In this document: positions 1 through 13,619 of the stretch, in pieces
How the letters are laid out: every line of letters starts with the position of its first letter
Position numbering within the stretch: position 1 is the stretch's first letter
Assembly (NCBI RefSeq): GCF_902148855.1
Contig: NC_043976.1
Coordinates: 25,507,606 to 25,571,605, forward strand
Source of the DNA: Sphaeramia orbicularis
Lineage: Eukaryota; Chordata; Actinopteri; Kurtiformes; Apogonidae
Length of the DNA stretch: 64,000 nt
Direction: 5' to 3'
The notes under the pieces: model-generated
Databases searched by the model: none
Seen by the model: the letters and a program-made list of their open reading frames with translations, nothing else
Told to the model about the DNA's origin: nothing
Translations under genes and position numbers: made by a program

Positions 1-2140
1 ATTACTGATGTAATTTTCTGTAATTGGTCCCAAAGTCCAGATCATCCACAAAAGTATTTTCACATTAGTAACTAATTAAACCATGGTTTCAACTGTTTAA
101 GATTTCTCTGTAATAGTTTTAGTTTATCGAAACCGAAAAAGATGGCTATGAAAAGTGCCATAAGTCAAAGTCCATCTCTAACTTTGAAACTGACATCTGT
201 GTTTTTGTTTCCCTAAGATACATTTTGGAGGAAAGTGATCAAAAATTAAATTTGTAACCAAATAGCTCTCACCTTGGAGGAAATCTATTTATTTTTCCAA
301 CTGAAACAATTTAGATGTCCCTGCTCTGTGGATTGTGTACCCCATGGGTCACAGTAGAGATGTAGGAATGTTTCAGTGTCCAGTATCAAAGGAGGGGTGA
401 TCACAGCTGTTTGACTGTTCATACAAGCACCTGACTGTTGTTTTAAGACTTGATTTGACTGCTTAAACACTGGACTGAATCCTGATTTTCAGCTCTGATC
501 ATTGAAACCAAACATGACTATACCAGCCAGTGTTTGAAGGCAAATGTTAACCAGCTTTACATCTGAAATGTCACCTGGATCTTCACTTGCAATAAGTCAG
601 AGGACATGTTCATGTGAGCATTCCAGTGCTTTTCATACTGCAAATCAAACTTCACACCTTTATCTTTTTCTAGATGTTACTTTTTTGTTTTTTATTTCAT
701 GAGCCAACTGTGAAAAGGGCTAGAGCACACACTGATGCATTTGTCTGCCAGCCGCCTATTTAAGTTATTTATTTTCTAAAGTGTTGCTTTTACCAAGCTA
801 TGCAGTAACAGTAGTAGGATTATTTATTACGACAAGACTCATTGTAAATCGTGTTGTTTCATCTTCTGCCGTCCGTCTTTTCCACCTCCGCAGCGCTGCA
901 TGTGGCTCATGAATGGATGCTGTGAGAACAGTGAACATATTCAAATCCTGCTCCAACAGCAGGCAGATTTTAAAGAAAACACAGTGACCTTTTGAATTAC
1001 CAGTGCATTTTATTTCCATCTGCAATGACTAACAGTTCCCTGTATGCAAATGATCACTCTCACCACAGTTTTCAGATCATTTCTAAAACAGAAACCTGTG
1101 TGTTTTAAAGAGATGAGACACTCCTTTTTCTTCTGATGTACAACACTGGTTTAAACCTTTAATTCATGGCGACCTCTCCTCTGGTTCTCTGACCTCCCCT
1201 TTTGTCCAGAAACAGTTCACATTTATGACTCTTTGTCACTTGGGTGCTGGTAAAAACCTTACATGAGCTTTATGCATCGTATGATCTGTTATGGTAAAAT
1301 GTTCATCTGTAGAAAAAAGCAGATTTGACAACATAAAACGTGGAGCAGAAGTGAAGTTGAAACACTGTGACTGGTTAATCACTGAAAGGAAAATTAGTCA
1401 ACAAGTGTTTGGATAATCGATTCAGTGCTTATAATTTTTCAGGTCAAAATAACAAAATTTGGCAAAATTTGTTTTATGTTTTTCCAGTGAGATCATATTG
1501 TATTTCCCATATTATACTTTTTAAAAACAGTTCAACAAGCTAAATGGAAACATTGAAAGAAAAGTATACTTTCTTTTTCAGTTTATGCCACAAAGTTCCA
1601 AACTTCATTCTATTTTTAACCAGTTAAAGCACGGTAAAAACATCTCTTTTTTTAAGTATTTAAAGCAATCTACCCATTCTCATGTTTTTTTTCTGAGTTT
1701 CTTTTAATTTTGCACCTTACGCCCTTTGAACAGCCCCATAGATCTGTTTAAGAGGTCAGAGGTCACTTTTCTCCCTACATATCTGCTGCTGTTCTTTTGC
1801 AGCAGGAATCCTAAACATCACATCATCCACTCTACCTTCTTCTCTCTGCTGCTCCTTCTCATGTCGCTGTTTAGAAGAAGAAAAGTGTAACCAATAAACT
1901 CCTGATTTGAAGCACATCCAGTCATCGCGCAGCATCCTTTAGTCCACCAGTCTTCAGTCTGTCAGTAGGAAAACAGAATAGAATAAAGAGGATTTTAAAA
2001 AAAAACACAACATACCTTGCTACAATGGCTGTATCGAAAAAGAACGTAAAATCAGATTAATATATCTTATAATCTGAGTAGAGACTCTTTGGAAATGATT
2101 TGTAACTTCTTTCCAGAAATAAATGTTCATATTGGTCAAC
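1..2140 (+). other. Non-coding stretch, possible 3' UTR end of an upstream gene
   Basis: No exon with good splice signals or family resemblance is visible on either strand, and no interspersed repeat is obvious, which is unusual for this repeat-rich window. Two AATAAA hexamers lie at 1893-1898 and 2118-2123; the second is followed after about 40 bases by a T/GT-rich tract, as expected for a polyadenylation site on the + strand. In human, the next gene beyond APOO in the same direction as APOO is KLHL15, which has a long 3' UTR, so this could be the end of a fish klhl15 transcript. That identity is inference from synteny only. Confidence 0.3.
2118..2123 (+). terminator. Candidate polyadenylation signal AATAAA
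   Basis: Canonical AATAAA followed by a T-rich, TGTG-containing element at about 2160-2187. It would end a + strand transcript entering from the left edge. No coding sequence of that transcript lies in the window. Confidence 0.35.
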
Positions 2141-3115
2141 TTTCAGCAGGCTGCTCGAGTTTTTTTTTCCTGTGTTTTTGTCTTCAGGGTAAATAAAAAC
2201 TGGAAATGAATAAGGTTACCACTGTTTGAGCATACTTTTTTTCCTGCTTATTTGTTGCCTACCTACCTCTTCATCTAGATGCCAACAATAGTTTTAATTA
2301 CAAAACCACCCAAACTGGTAAGATTAAGTTTGATATTACAGATTTTTTTCCCAGTGACAGGGAAAACAAACATTTTTAACATTTAAAATAAAATAATTTT
2401 CTAAGCAACGGAGTTTCCTACAAGCATAATGCTGCATTCATGGTACACCAGTAGGGTAGGATCTAAATGTTTCCTATGATTTTTGAGATTTGAGAAAGGC
2501 TTTAAACTGATATGACTTAATGTGCATATACATAAATATTACCATTCAAGCCTTATTTACCTTTAACAATGGACTTTGGCTTGCTCATGTATCTCTTCTT
2601 TAAGTTATGTTTATAAACTTGTATTTCTGCTTCAAAATTTTGCTCATCTTGTTTAACAGTTTAAATGAGAGACACACTAAAAATCAACATATTAATACAT
2701 ATATATGAATATAGTTAACAAAAGTAGAGGTATATATTCAGTTACAGCAGCACAAACAGAAAAGCAGCGTATAACAGTGGATTTATATTAATTAAAGAGT
2801 ACCAGAGTGTTCATTTTAATGGTAAAATTTCAAGTCAGTTGAAGAGTCAAAAAATAAAAGTAGTTCCTCCCAGTTCACTACAAACACAATGGACATGTAG
2901 TCAAAGGTTTGAGTTTGAGAATAATATATTACAAGGCTATAATTAATGACTGTGGATATGAACTTGCAGTGGTGGCAAAAAAAAAAAAAAAATTTTTTGG
3001 ACGCCCTATGCATTTGTGATACACCACATTGAGAATCACTCTTAAGTCATTCAACTCTCAAACATCCTTGAAATCCACATGCTCCCTTCTGCACCTGCAC
3101 TGTTTTAAGTTAAGG

Positions 3116-3915
3116 CACAGGTGTCAAACATGCGGCCCGGGGGCCAAAACCGGCCCGCCAAAGGTTCCATTCTGGCCTGCAGGATGACAGTGCAAAAATG
3201 AACCTGAACAGTCAAGGTTGTCCACATCATTTTGGTTCAGGTTCCACAAACAGACCAATGTGATCTACCATTAAAATGACAACACAATAACCCATAAATA
3301 ATGACAACCACAAATTTTCTTTGTGAAAAATTGTGTGGAAAAAATTTAAGGGAAAAAAATAACATTACACTGTGAAAATATTTATATTTACAAAACTTTT
3401 CTTTCACAATAAAATGCAAATAAATACATTAATAAAGCAAAGATGAACAACCCGAAATGTGCAATTTGAACAATATTCTGCCTGTTACTAAATGTTTTAG
3501 TGCATTTATGGATCCACTATAATCTGTAGTTGCGTTAATAAGAGATGTAATATTGTAGAAATTGTTCACATTTTAGTTCCAAACTCCAAAATTTTAACAA
3601 TATTCTGCCTGTTACCAAATGTTTATGTCACATTGTGTGTAATGTACATGTATAAATAATAAGTCGAGGCATAATATTGTTAAAATTGCACTAATTTTTC
3701 AAATGAAATTTCTGTTTTTTCAGGTTATTCACATTTTTTTGTAAAATGTAAATATTTTCATAATTTAATTGGGGGTTTTTTGTACTAAAATAAAAAGAAA
3801 ACTTGGATTTGTCATTATTTATAGGTTATTAAGTCATTATTTTACTGGTCTGGCCCGTTTGAGATCAAAATGGGCTAAATATGGTCCCTGAACTAAAATG
3901 AGTTTGACACCCCTG
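3116..3915 (+). mobile_element. hAT-type non-autonomous element, 800 bp, copy 1
   Basis: The ends form 14-bp inverted repeats (CACAGGTGTCAAAC against CAGGGGTGTCAAAC, 12 of 14 equal). They are flanked by an 8-bp target duplication, AGTTAAGG at 3108-3115 and AGTTTAGG at 3916-3923 (7 of 8). The 8-bp duplication and the CAGGGGTGTCAAA end are those of hAT transposons of the Charlie kind. There is no transposase frame, so the copy is non-autonomous. A second copy lies in opposite orientation at 41170-41831 and a diverged relative at 30665-31113. Confidence 0.8.
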
Positions 3916-3923
3916 AGTTTAGG

Positions 3924-4297
3924 TCAAAACAGGATGTTTCAGTAAGATAATCCCCTTGAAACACCCAGGGCATGACAAGATGAAACTGTCAAGAATTTAG
4001 TTTTTTTTTTTTTTTTTTTTTCTTGTAAAGAATAAAAAAAACACTGCATTTGTTTCGGTCTGTCTGATGCAGCCACATCTTTTAAAGCATAAAAAAGATA
4101 TTTCCACAAATATTTCATGATAATATTTGAGACTGTGTAAAATTCTAAGGTTGTATGAACACTTTATTCCACTACTGTATTGTGTTTACAAGTAGGTTTT
4201 GATAATTCCGATACCCCTGAACGCGTCATTAAGGGTTTCTTATCTTCGTCCTTCCTCCGGCTTGCCGTACTAGGAAAGCGAAAGTCCTCTGGAAAAG
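3924..4297 (+). promoter_or_regulatory. apoo: apoo upstream region and 5' UTR
   Basis: Contains a T tract at about 4001-4021 and then unique sequence. Just before the start codon lies a short GC-richer stretch with an ETS-like CTTCCTCCGG at about 4251-4260, a common site in promoters of nuclear genes for mitochondrial proteins. No TATA box is evident. The transcription start cannot be fixed from sequence. Confidence 0.4.
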
Positions 4298-7200
4298 ATG
4301 TCATACGTGAAACTGGTAAGCCTCTTATATAAACCCTTACATTTACGTAGTTACTCCTAAAATTACGTTTCTCAGCAAGTGACACACAGGGTAGTTTCTC
4401 CATCTGACGTCTTGAAAAATGTTGGTAAAATGCTATGGTTAGCATGATGCTAGCTGCTACCGTTAACAGGGCTGTTTAACAGGCGGAAGCGTTTTATGTT
4501 AAATCCGAACATATTTAGAGTTATAGTTAGACACATATTTGAAATCTAGCAGAAGGGTGTTCATTAAGAGCACACGCTTGTTTATCATCAACAGTCATGT
4601 GTCTGTGTTGTTTGTGCCGGGGTGCCTCTAGGTGTCGCTGTGCGCCGCGGCTCCGGGGCTGACGGCCCTGCTGTGCGGCCCGGTGCTGGCTGCCTCCGAC
4701 GGGAAGAAGAAGGGGACACAGCCGCTTATCAACATCGAAGAGGTGGGTTAATGAATGACTGAAGGGGTCGGGTCGTGTCCTCCTCCTTCATGAGAACGGG
4801 AACAGTTTGGAACTTTGACCTAAGGCTGTTGTTTTGTTTTTGGCTCTTTAAGAGCGTGAAGATGTTATCCCAGAATTATTTTTATAGTAGAGTTTGTTCC
4901 TTTCCTCCTTTCCACTCTGTCCTGTTCCTTAACATTAGTGTTCTTTAGTTTTACTTTTGGATTGTGATGGCTGATATGAACAAAAGAATAAACGACTCAT
5001 TCTATGGAAATGTGGGTTTTTTCCCCCCTGTCTCCAGTCTTTACAGTAATATTACACTCCAAAAATACTGGATACCCCAGTATTTTTACTTATAAATAAA
5101 GTAGTATGCTATTTGTAGATTTACACACTCTTGAGCCATGAATTTCTGATTTGGTTTTAATCAAGTCTATAGCATTCCAAGTGCCACAAAAATACATGTC
5201 TACATAGTCACGAACAGAAGTTAAGTGTCATATTTTTAAGGAATTTAACTGTTTAGAAGACTTTTACATATACACAACTATCAAATGTTTAATGCAGATG
5301 AAATATTATAATTACCTGCCAAATAAATGTTGTAAAATTGATAATGGATGAGGATATGTTACTAGTATTCCGATGAATCAAAACACAATTATTGTGACAT
5401 AATACTCATACTGACATCTTTTTACTTAATTTCCTCTCCAGAAAATGAAAAACTATGACAAGATTCTCATGTTTGTGTTCAGCTCTGATATATGTATATT
5501 TAATACTGTAACTATCTGCTCTTATGTTAAGTTTTTTCCTTTTGATTTATATTATTATGTGTTTGTTTGTATTATGGACATGGAGCTATGGACCCGACTC
5601 TGTCCTTTGTTAGATCTTAAGGCTTGACTGTATTTGTGTTCAGTGGACCAAAGGTTGTTCTTGGACCAAAGGTTAAAGTGACTGTACACATGCATTATCA
5701 CCCTGTTTGCTTGTTCAGCTTCCATCTCTCTACAGCAGTCCTGAAGCAGAGAGTCAGTATGTGGAGCCTGAGACGAGGCTGCTGGAGGAGAGTGTTGCAT
5801 CCCTGAGGAAATGGGCTGAACCATACACAAACCAGTGTCAGGTATGTTGACCTCTCACCCCACCTGTCACCCTCCTGAAGGTTAAGTGTTGACAGAGGAG
5901 AATTTGTGTCAAGCATCAAGAATTTTAATTGTCAAGTTAAAAGAAAGGCTTGTGTTTTTCCCTCAGCAAAAGCCCCATAGTGCTTCCAGCAGCACATCTG
6001 GTCATAAGGTGACATGATGATCTTCTGATGTGGAATCACAATTCAAAGTCGGAATGACAATTTTTATCCCCTCGTGTGAAATGTAGGGTAGTTACAACCA
6101 AAGCATTAGGAGGTAAAAAGTCATTTGTGACCTTAAATATACAGATTTTAACTTGTCAGTATTTATCCAACAAAAACGAAGCCAAAATGGAGAAGCAGTG
6201 CCTGAACAACCATTTACACCACATGGTTCACTAGCTTGTAGAACCAGCTTTAGCGGTAATATTTTGAAGTAATTGTTTTCCATATGACTTCATCAGTCCC
6301 TTACTTCATTATGAGACAGTGTCACTGCAATTCAGAAACAAACATCACTGAACTTTGTTGCATGTTGTGACATGCTTCTTTTTAATAAATCAAAAGGAGA
6401 ACTACTTTTTAACCAATCAACCACAAAGTTTATTAATAATCCTCACTTTTATTTTTAATCATATCTGGAACTTGTCTCCACTGTGATGAAAGAGAGGAAA
6501 CAGCCATGTGAATTTAATTTCTTCTCAGTCTCTGACATTAGCTTAAAGTTTTCAGATAAATAAGTGAATTTAAAAAATAAATGAATAAAATTAATGAAAC
6601 TCATAGTTGTTGTTTGTTTGTTTGTTTTTTTTTCATATTTTACAGCAAACCAGTCAGGCTGCAATGGAGAAAATTGAAGTGAGTGACTGCTGACATTTAC
6701 TACTTGACAAACGTAAAACAAATAGTGGCTGTACTGATCAGTTGAAGTTACTACTCTTCTGTCTGTCCATTTGTCTGATGATCTTTACAGGGGGTCTACA
6801 GGACGGTGGAGCCGAGCATCAGCACTTCGATTGCAACTGTCACAGGTGAGAACATTATCTTTGCCTGTGATAACACTGATATAGTACTCACATTATTTTC
6901 TCTAAAAATCTTTATGTTTACTCCTAAGATTTTTGATGTCTCTTATCTGTTACTCTGCGAGAGCGTGCAACACTTGGTGCTGTTTACTCAGAAAAGCATC
7001 AACAGATATCCAAACCCAGTCAGCCCCACACACCACACAGACACATGCACAGATGTTACATATTGAACCTTTGACTTTAACATCTGACTTCAGGGAGTTG
7101 GTTTAGATTGCTTTTCCTTTTCCTGTTTGCAGCCAAGAGAGAACATATTGTTTTTTTCTTTTTTCCATGTGTATTTTCATTACATTTTCACAAAGGTGCA

Positions 7201-10200
7201 TTAACAGACAACTATCATCATCCACAATGTTCTCAAGATAAATCACCAAGCCGGTATTTGAAACTTTACAGCCCAAATTGATTTTAATAGTCACAATAAC
7301 ACTTTGCCAATATGGTCCTATTTTTGAGTACCCTACTTTTTTTTAGGCATTATAAAGATGCAGATTAAATCTTTTCAACAGATTTCTCTCCCTATTGGAT
7401 CTTTAGCTCTTTTTCCCATTTGGATGTTCTGTATAATGTTGATTCCTGTCTGCTTTCTTAAAGCAGCATGTGACTTTCATCAGTTTTTTTTTTTTTTTTT
7501 TCAAATTTATAAAACCTGAGTGATAGCCTAATTATCACTAATCCCTTAGTCTTTCCATGTTTATGCACCTGAATCACTTCCCTCATGGTGAACAATTTCG
7601 AAGATGACTCCATCATAAACACAGTCTGCTTGTTTACATAACAAACTGAAACATCACTTGGGCCTTTTCGGAAATTTTGTTGCAAAGAGCATACAAATTT
7701 TAAAAAAAATTCTGATGAAGGTCATATGCTGCTTTAGAGAGACTGGTTAAAAAAGCAAACAGAGATGTTCTGTGTTCCATGTACAACCAGCATTAGTTGC
7801 AGCCCTTGTTATGAGTGTACATCTGCAAATAACATATGACCCTTTCCTCCTTCCTCCCTCCTTCCTTCTCCTCCTCCCTCCTCTGTCTTTCAGATATATA
7901 CCAGTTCCTCAGTGACCCCCCTCCTGATCTCTACCCCAGTGTGGCTGTGGTGAGCTTCTCTGGCTTCCTGGGGCTCTACTTAGCCAGAGGTAACGCATGT
8001 GAACTCAATGACCTGCATTTCCTCCCTCACTGAGACATTTGGGGTCAGAGGTCACAGACAGGCTGATAACAACAGCCTGTCTGTGGAAAATGAAAGGATA
8101 AACCTGCTGAAGTTGACATTGAACCATATTTGTGTGTGTGTTTTTTTTTAAATTTTTTTGTTCTTAGGCTCTAGAGTGAAGCGGCTGCTGTTTCCTGTTG
8201 GGCTGATGGCTCTGAGTGCCTCCATGTTTTACCCTCAACAAGCAGCGTCTTTATTAAAGGTGTGTGTTGTGTGTTATCTCTGCAGTTTTTGTTGTCTCCT
8301 TCAAATCTCTTCAAACTTTGTCTGTTTTTGTGTTTGTTTTTTGCATGTGTATGTGTGCACAAGGGTGTTGCACAAGTGGTTTTAAGAACATTTTAGCACT
8401 CATTCACAACAATAGTGAACTGCTTCTTTCTTGAGGTGTTCAGTCATGAACACTGACTGACTGATCGCATGCAGCTTGTTTATTTACATTAGCTGTTGCA
8501 TGTATTGGTCTGTATCTAAAGTCTAGACAGCATCAAATTATATGAAGCCTGTTTCCAACATGCATCACCCTCTGACTGTGAGCTATGAAGTCATTTGTAC
8601 AAATTATTTTATTTTATTTTTTTAAAATCCCACTCTGACTGCCATCCTCTTTTTCTTTGATGCACTGAACCTAACGTATCACATTCTGGAGGATTTCCCA
8701 TCAGCTCTCTGTGCTCCTCGTCTCAGTTTTGCCTTCTCTGTGGCTGCTTTCCGTTGAGGAAAAGGTTGTACTTTCCTGAACAAACAGCTGACTGTGAATT
8801 TCCATAAACATCTGAGCTCATACGTTTCCCTTTTTGAAGCCATTCACAGTTTAATTCCCTCTCCTTCAAATCAATTAAATAGAAAAGGGAATGTAATGTA
8901 TTAAACAGCATTAACCTTTAGTAGAACTCAGTGCTCGCATAAGTAGAGATAAATGTCTTTTCTAATTATTTATTCTAAAAAATCAGAGCGAATGAGTCTC
9001 TAAATCATTTGTCATCATCAGTCATCTTATTTTTAGGGCAGTGTGAAAACCCTCTTGAAACTAGGATTATTGTTTTACCTAAATGACTCTAATTTTTCAG
9101 GTGTCATTCAAAAAGGTGCAGTTATTTGCACATGTTTAAAATGTCTGAAAATGTTATATTTTAGGGTATCAATCAATCAGTCAATCTTTATTTATATAGC
9201 ACTTTTCATACAATGAGGATGTAGCACAAAGTGCTTTACATACTGTATAAGTTTAAAAATCAGTACCACCCCCCACCCAACCCACACACACACACACACA
9301 CACACATACACATACACATACACATACACACGCACACATATGCACACACACAAGCACACATACACTTAAAAAGACTGACCGAGCACGAGAGGACCAGAAA
9401 GTAAAAGTAAAAGAGGAGGTGCTGTCTCAGGGAGCCATCCGCACCAGGAGGCACGGTATGTGGTGAATAGGTGCACCAAAATAGTTCAATAGCACCCATC
9501 AGAAATTTTAAACAACTCAATCAGTCAAAATAGCACTGTGTTTTAGAATCTTCGTGACTGAGTCACCTGGTAGTTTACATTATAGCTCTGTCAGATTAGC
9601 TCTGTTTTTAGACAGAAAACAGCCACAGTAAAACCACAACTCACCTCTGGTTTCTGTATGGTTTATGTTGTCAATAGCTGCACTAAAGATCTGTTTGGAA
9701 TCGTCTAAACAAGGTCAGAACTGTCACAGTTTAGTCTGAACCCTGGATCAACAAATGATAATAACGTCACATAATAACATACCTTCATAAGTCTCATAAT
9801 CAAACTCACCCATGCAGAAGAAACGCTGCCATTTCAGGAACAAACCTGTGTCTTTTACTTTAGACCTGTGTCCAGTTTAGAATAAATTCAGTTCACATCT
9901 CTGCAATAAAGCACAATTACATAATAGACATAACATAAGAACTCTCTGTCATGTTTAGGTCATTTTTGAACACGTATGTATTTTATTTTAAGTAGAAATA
10001 CTAAAGATAGCTCCTTTAAGCCCCTGAATCAGGTTTTACTGAGATGTAAATCTGACAGATGCATACAGTATATCAGGTGTAGATGCATAAACAAATTTAC
10101 TTGGACTTAACAGGAAGCCCACCATTTGTGGTTTTAATATGCCTGTTTTTTATAATTCCATTGGATGTACTTCAACAAAATCCTCCTAGACAATTAACCC

Positions 10201-11828
10201 AGTGCGCTTGAGCTTTTGGTCCTAAAGAGACCCCAAATTTGTCAGATAAAAACAGTTATGGAACTCTTGATCAAGGACCTTCAAAATGTCATGTTTTTAT
10301 TGAATGTTGATGCTTGGCTGCACTCTGCTGTAAATGTAACCCCCATGCATCAGATTTGACCTTGGCCTATTCAGTCCAATTCAGTTTTTACTCCTTGGCC
10401 AACTTCTGGCCAAAGGGGTACTGTAATTGTAATTGTTTTGTTGTCTGTCTATCTGTCCATTCAACGACATAACTGCATTATCTGGAGAAGGCTTTCAGAT
10501 ATCTGCACCAAATTTGTACTGTGGATGCATCTTGACATGGAGCAGAAAATGGGTGACCTTGACCTACTTTTTCAATGTCCAGTGGTCTTATGACTTGAGC
10601 AGTTTGTGCGTAAGTCTTACATAAAGACAACCTAAACTAAATTATAAGGCTGTGACTTTCGACAGAATCTTACATTATATTTGCCCGAGGGGTATTAAAA
10701 GTTCACAGCACATTATGTTATTTGTATAGCCCAGTATCACAACAAAGTTGCATCACAGGGCTTTACAGAATTTGTTGAATATGAAAATAAGCAAACAGTC
10801 AAACAATTAGTTAGGTTAACAGTCGATGAAGCAAATAATGTCTATGTAATGAGCTACAGACGTGTCCGATCCAGACTCAGCCTTTAAACTCACACCCTAC
10901 TCTGCTGTAATGGAGTATTGTTGACAAAGGAAGTAATGTGTAACTCTGAATACCACTAAAATGAGGCCTGGTCGCTGTTTTCACTTTTTGATTGTTTAAA
11001 TAGAATTTCCTCTTTATTACCTATGGTATGTGTGATTGTTATTTTGCTTCCAGGGGACTCGGGACTCCGTGTACACTTGGACTCAGCAGGGCCTCGCTTC
11101 AGTGGAGACTCTCTGGAAAGAACCACCATTTGGGAAAAAGAAGGTATGTCTTTGAGAATTCATTACAATGATTATGATCTCTGCATATAACCTGAACAGC
11201 CCTTTCACATGAATATAAAAACAAAGAAAAGTTAAGGTAGTTAAAGCAAATATATTATAACTAGCGCCTTCTAGATCCTCTGATACAGTTCAATTCTTTA
11301 CTTTCTTTACTTTCTTGGTAAATTCCACTGGCATTTTCAGTTGAATAACCTCTCAGTTGGCATGTCTGTTTCTGCACATGAAATTTGACACAATGGTAAT
11401 GGGGCTCTGTTGCTAGGTAACCCACTTCACTTTTATGATTCTGTGACTCTGGGAAAGGCTATTATAAGGCCATTGTATTCCAAAATTACTAATATCTCCC
11501 AAAATATTGGTCCTATCAACTTGGCGTAGTCTCTTCCTTGACCAAAAATACATAAGTCTGCCAAACTGCAGCAGTCACCTCTTTACGAATTTTATGTGAT
11601 GCCCAAAACACACACACACACACATACACACAGTCTTTTATAATATAGGAAAAATATTGCATTTTGGTTCATTTTAATAGTTGTATGTGTGTTTTTGCAG
11701 CCACTTCTTTCATTCAGACCTCCTGATACCTCCTTTTGTCACCATTTCCTCTAATCTCACTTGTTTGTTTTCTTGTTTTTTAGTCTGAGAAGAAAGAGCA
11801 AACAGAGAACAGTGACTCTGCCAGTTGA
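4298..11828 (+). CDS. apoo: MICOS complex subunit MIC26 / apolipoprotein O
   Basis: Nine coding exons: 4298-4315, 4632-4742, 5719-5841, 6646-6678, 6791-6845, 7894-7989, 8168-8259, 11054-11143, 11784-11828; all borders GT/AG; 663 nt, 220 aa. The family belongs to the inner-membrane MICOS complex that shapes cristae junctions. The N-terminus ([15 protein letters not shown]...) is hydrophobic and then lysine-rich. Residues about 44-84 carry the family block [20 protein letters not shown] and the PYTNQCQ motif. A first membrane segment with the glycine motif [11 protein letters not shown] lies at about 128-146, a second with [17 protein letters not shown] at about 154-172. The YPQQA and LWKE motifs are closer to human APOO than to APOOL, and synteny with SAT1 and ACOT9 supports APOO. 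The tail is short and polar ([13 protein letters not shown]). Confidence 0.93.
7455..7740. mobile_element. MITE with about 50-bp inverted termini, apoo intron 5
   Basis: The left end CTTAAAGCAGCATGTGACTT (from about 7457) and the reverse complement of the right end, CTCTAAAGCAGCATATGACC, match at nearly all positions. The match runs through a CATCAG motif and a T tract, giving arms of about 50 bp around a 190-bp core. No coding capacity. The superfamily cannot be assigned because no clear target duplication is seen. Confidence 0.65.
9168..9245 (+). repeat. Interspersed-repeat fragment (TTTATATAGCAC...AAAGTGCTTTACA type)
   Basis: The sequence CAATCTTTATTTATATAGCA followed by CAAAGTGCTTTACA is a motif pair seen widely in fish repeat tails. 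Similar fragments occur at about 10712-10775 (ATTTGTATAGCCCAGTATCA ... GGGCTTTACA) and at about 25830-25850. All are truncated and too short to place in a family. Confidence 0.5.
9283..9366. repeat. Compound (CA)n microsatellite
   Basis: About 84 bases of CA repeat interrupted by TACA and GCACA units, in apoo intron 7. An open frame on the minus strand here (Cys/Val-rich) is a by-product of the repeat. Confidence 0.9.
10388..10710 (+). repeat. GAGGGGTATT-family interspersed repeat, copy 1 (diverged)
   Basis: Shares a long central block with copies at 29931-30262 and 36898-37230: CATTCAACGACATAA, TGCACCAAATTTGTACTGTG, GATGCATCTTGACATGGAGC and GGTGACCTTGACCTACTTTT. It ends in CCGAGGGGTATTAAAAGT. 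This copy lacks the CTATTGAAAATA segment of the other two and is the most diverged. No transposase frame is present; the superfamily is unknown to me. Confidence 0.7.
11261..11650 (-). mobile_element. Helitron-like non-autonomous element, copy 1
   Basis: Read on the minus strand it starts TCCTATATTATAAAAG and ends GCGCTAG followed by T. This fits the Helitron pattern of 5' TC and 3' CTRR with no inverted repeats. A related copy lies at 48680-48969 on the + strand. The shared core includes CCTATCAACTTG, TCCTTGACCAAAAATACAT and AAACTGCAG. A CA tract lies near the 5' end. The 5' flank is not the expected A, so the class is tentative. It lies in apoo intron 8. Confidence 0.5.
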
Positions 11829-13619
11829 GATGGCCTCTCACCTTTCATCTCCCATGACCTCACCTGAACTACTGCTATGGGTTAACACGTTTTATGACAC
11901 ATGCACATAAACAAAAACTTTGATTCAAATCAAACTCTTACAAAGCTCAGGAGTGCAGTTGAGTTCAGTGTATCCTTAGATGCTCCTATTTGCTCCTGCC
12001 AAGTTAGTCCTTGAACGCCCCCTTCTATTTGCTGTTATCCATTATCCAGAAGGCTTCATCATCATCATCTTCCTCCTTTGTAATCATAGTGACCTTAAGT
12101 CCTCCGGTTTCTGTTTGTTCCAATGTTTCTTTCTTTAGTTTGATAACACTGCAGCCTCACATAAAAATGCAAATAAGGACAGACAGAAATGAAAGACAAA
12201 TACTGGACCACTGATTTAGGGACTCATTATTTTTCTGTTTTTCTGAGGTACTGCGTTATTGTCAAAAATCCTACAAACAGTATTATCTATCTGTAACCTG
12301 ATTCATGTTATTCATCTGTGCTGTAGAGCTCTACTGTTGTCTGAAAATTGTTAAAAAATACATCACCAGGCCTTGTCCTTGCACTGGGTGAGATGTTGCT
12401 TCTTTGGGAGACAGCAGTTTTTCCAAAACAGATCTAAAGCCTGTCTCTTTTTACAGGGATGAGTTTTGGCCACAGGCCGCAGAGATGGGGAAAAAAGTTA
12501 CTGTTGTTGCAAGACATGAGGTATTTTATTACAGGGTTCTCAGCAGGTTCTTTCAGTCTGGAATCCAGTAGTTTTACTTCAGAGCGTTAAAGGCACAGGA
12601 GATAAAATAAAATACACTGAAAACACACTCTCTTCTCTCAGACAAAATCAAAAAACTCTGTAAAAAAGAGAGATTACACATTTTATGCTGTTACATAGCT
12701 TCTGTGTTCAAGCAGTGGAATCTGATCAGTGATTGGTAATTACAGTTGTCAATCACGTATTTAACCCCCGACCTGTGTGAAAACACCTGTGATTAGCCAA
12801 AATCTCAGTCGTGGGTTAGATTTTCTAAACCTGAAAACACAGACAAGGTGGTCTGAAGTCTCGTATCCTCTCCATTACTTAAATATACGGAAAAGGTAAG
12901 AATTTTTGTCCGTTGGTGCTAAAAAAAACTTAAGTACTATAGTTTTAATTGAAGTTAATGGAGTTATAAAGTCAAAAAGATTAAGTTCATCATTATTGTC
13001 CTCATAAAGTTGTTCTGTGTGTATAAAGCCTGTACATCATGATCTGCAAGTGAGGTGCGTTCAGGGACCAACTTGAGTTAATCCAGCATATCGTTCACAG
13101 GCACTGACAAGAGAATTAACCATGTATACATGTTTTGGATGAACCAGGTTACAGTGCCAAACACTGAGCGACTGTGCCGCTTCACTCCATGCTGGAGGGT
13201 TTACTCACTTTATTCTCCCCATTTGGTCTCTGTATTCATCTACACTACCCACCCCAATACCAACACAGTACTAGCCTTAGCTCATAGCACACAATAGGAG
13301 CAGTGAGGTGCTCAAGGACCAAGTCCAGGTCTTCATAAGTATTCTTATTAGGGGCACTGACAGGAGAATTAACCTATATATTAACCTATATTTTTATATA
13401 AATATAATATATATCCTGCATATGTCAGACTAATGTTATAATGTAGTTGTATTAATATCAGTGTCATTTTTAAATGTGTTTTGGAGAAAAGTCAGTTTTG
13501 TCCACACTGTAACTCCAAATCCAATATGGGACCAGTAAGCACTACTAGATGTGAAATAGGTCTTAAAGTCTTAATTTAAACTTGTTGAAGCCTGTGCTTA
13601 ATAAATAGTGTTCCCATAT

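Larger units (their letters stand above)
8260..11053 (+). other. apoo: apoo intron 7 (2.8 kb), mostly repeats
   Basis: Largest apoo intron. It holds the TATATAGCAC fragment (9168-9245), a CA microsatellite (9283-9366), a GAGGGGTATT-family copy (10388-10710) and a further truncated repeat (10712-10790). The rest, for example 8400-9100 and 9540-10180, shows no exon-like block. Confidence 0.6.

Noticed and set aside
10193-10245. TTAACCCAGTGCGCTTGAGC, considered as a piggyBac-like end
   Set aside because: No inverted partner with TTAA found within reach.
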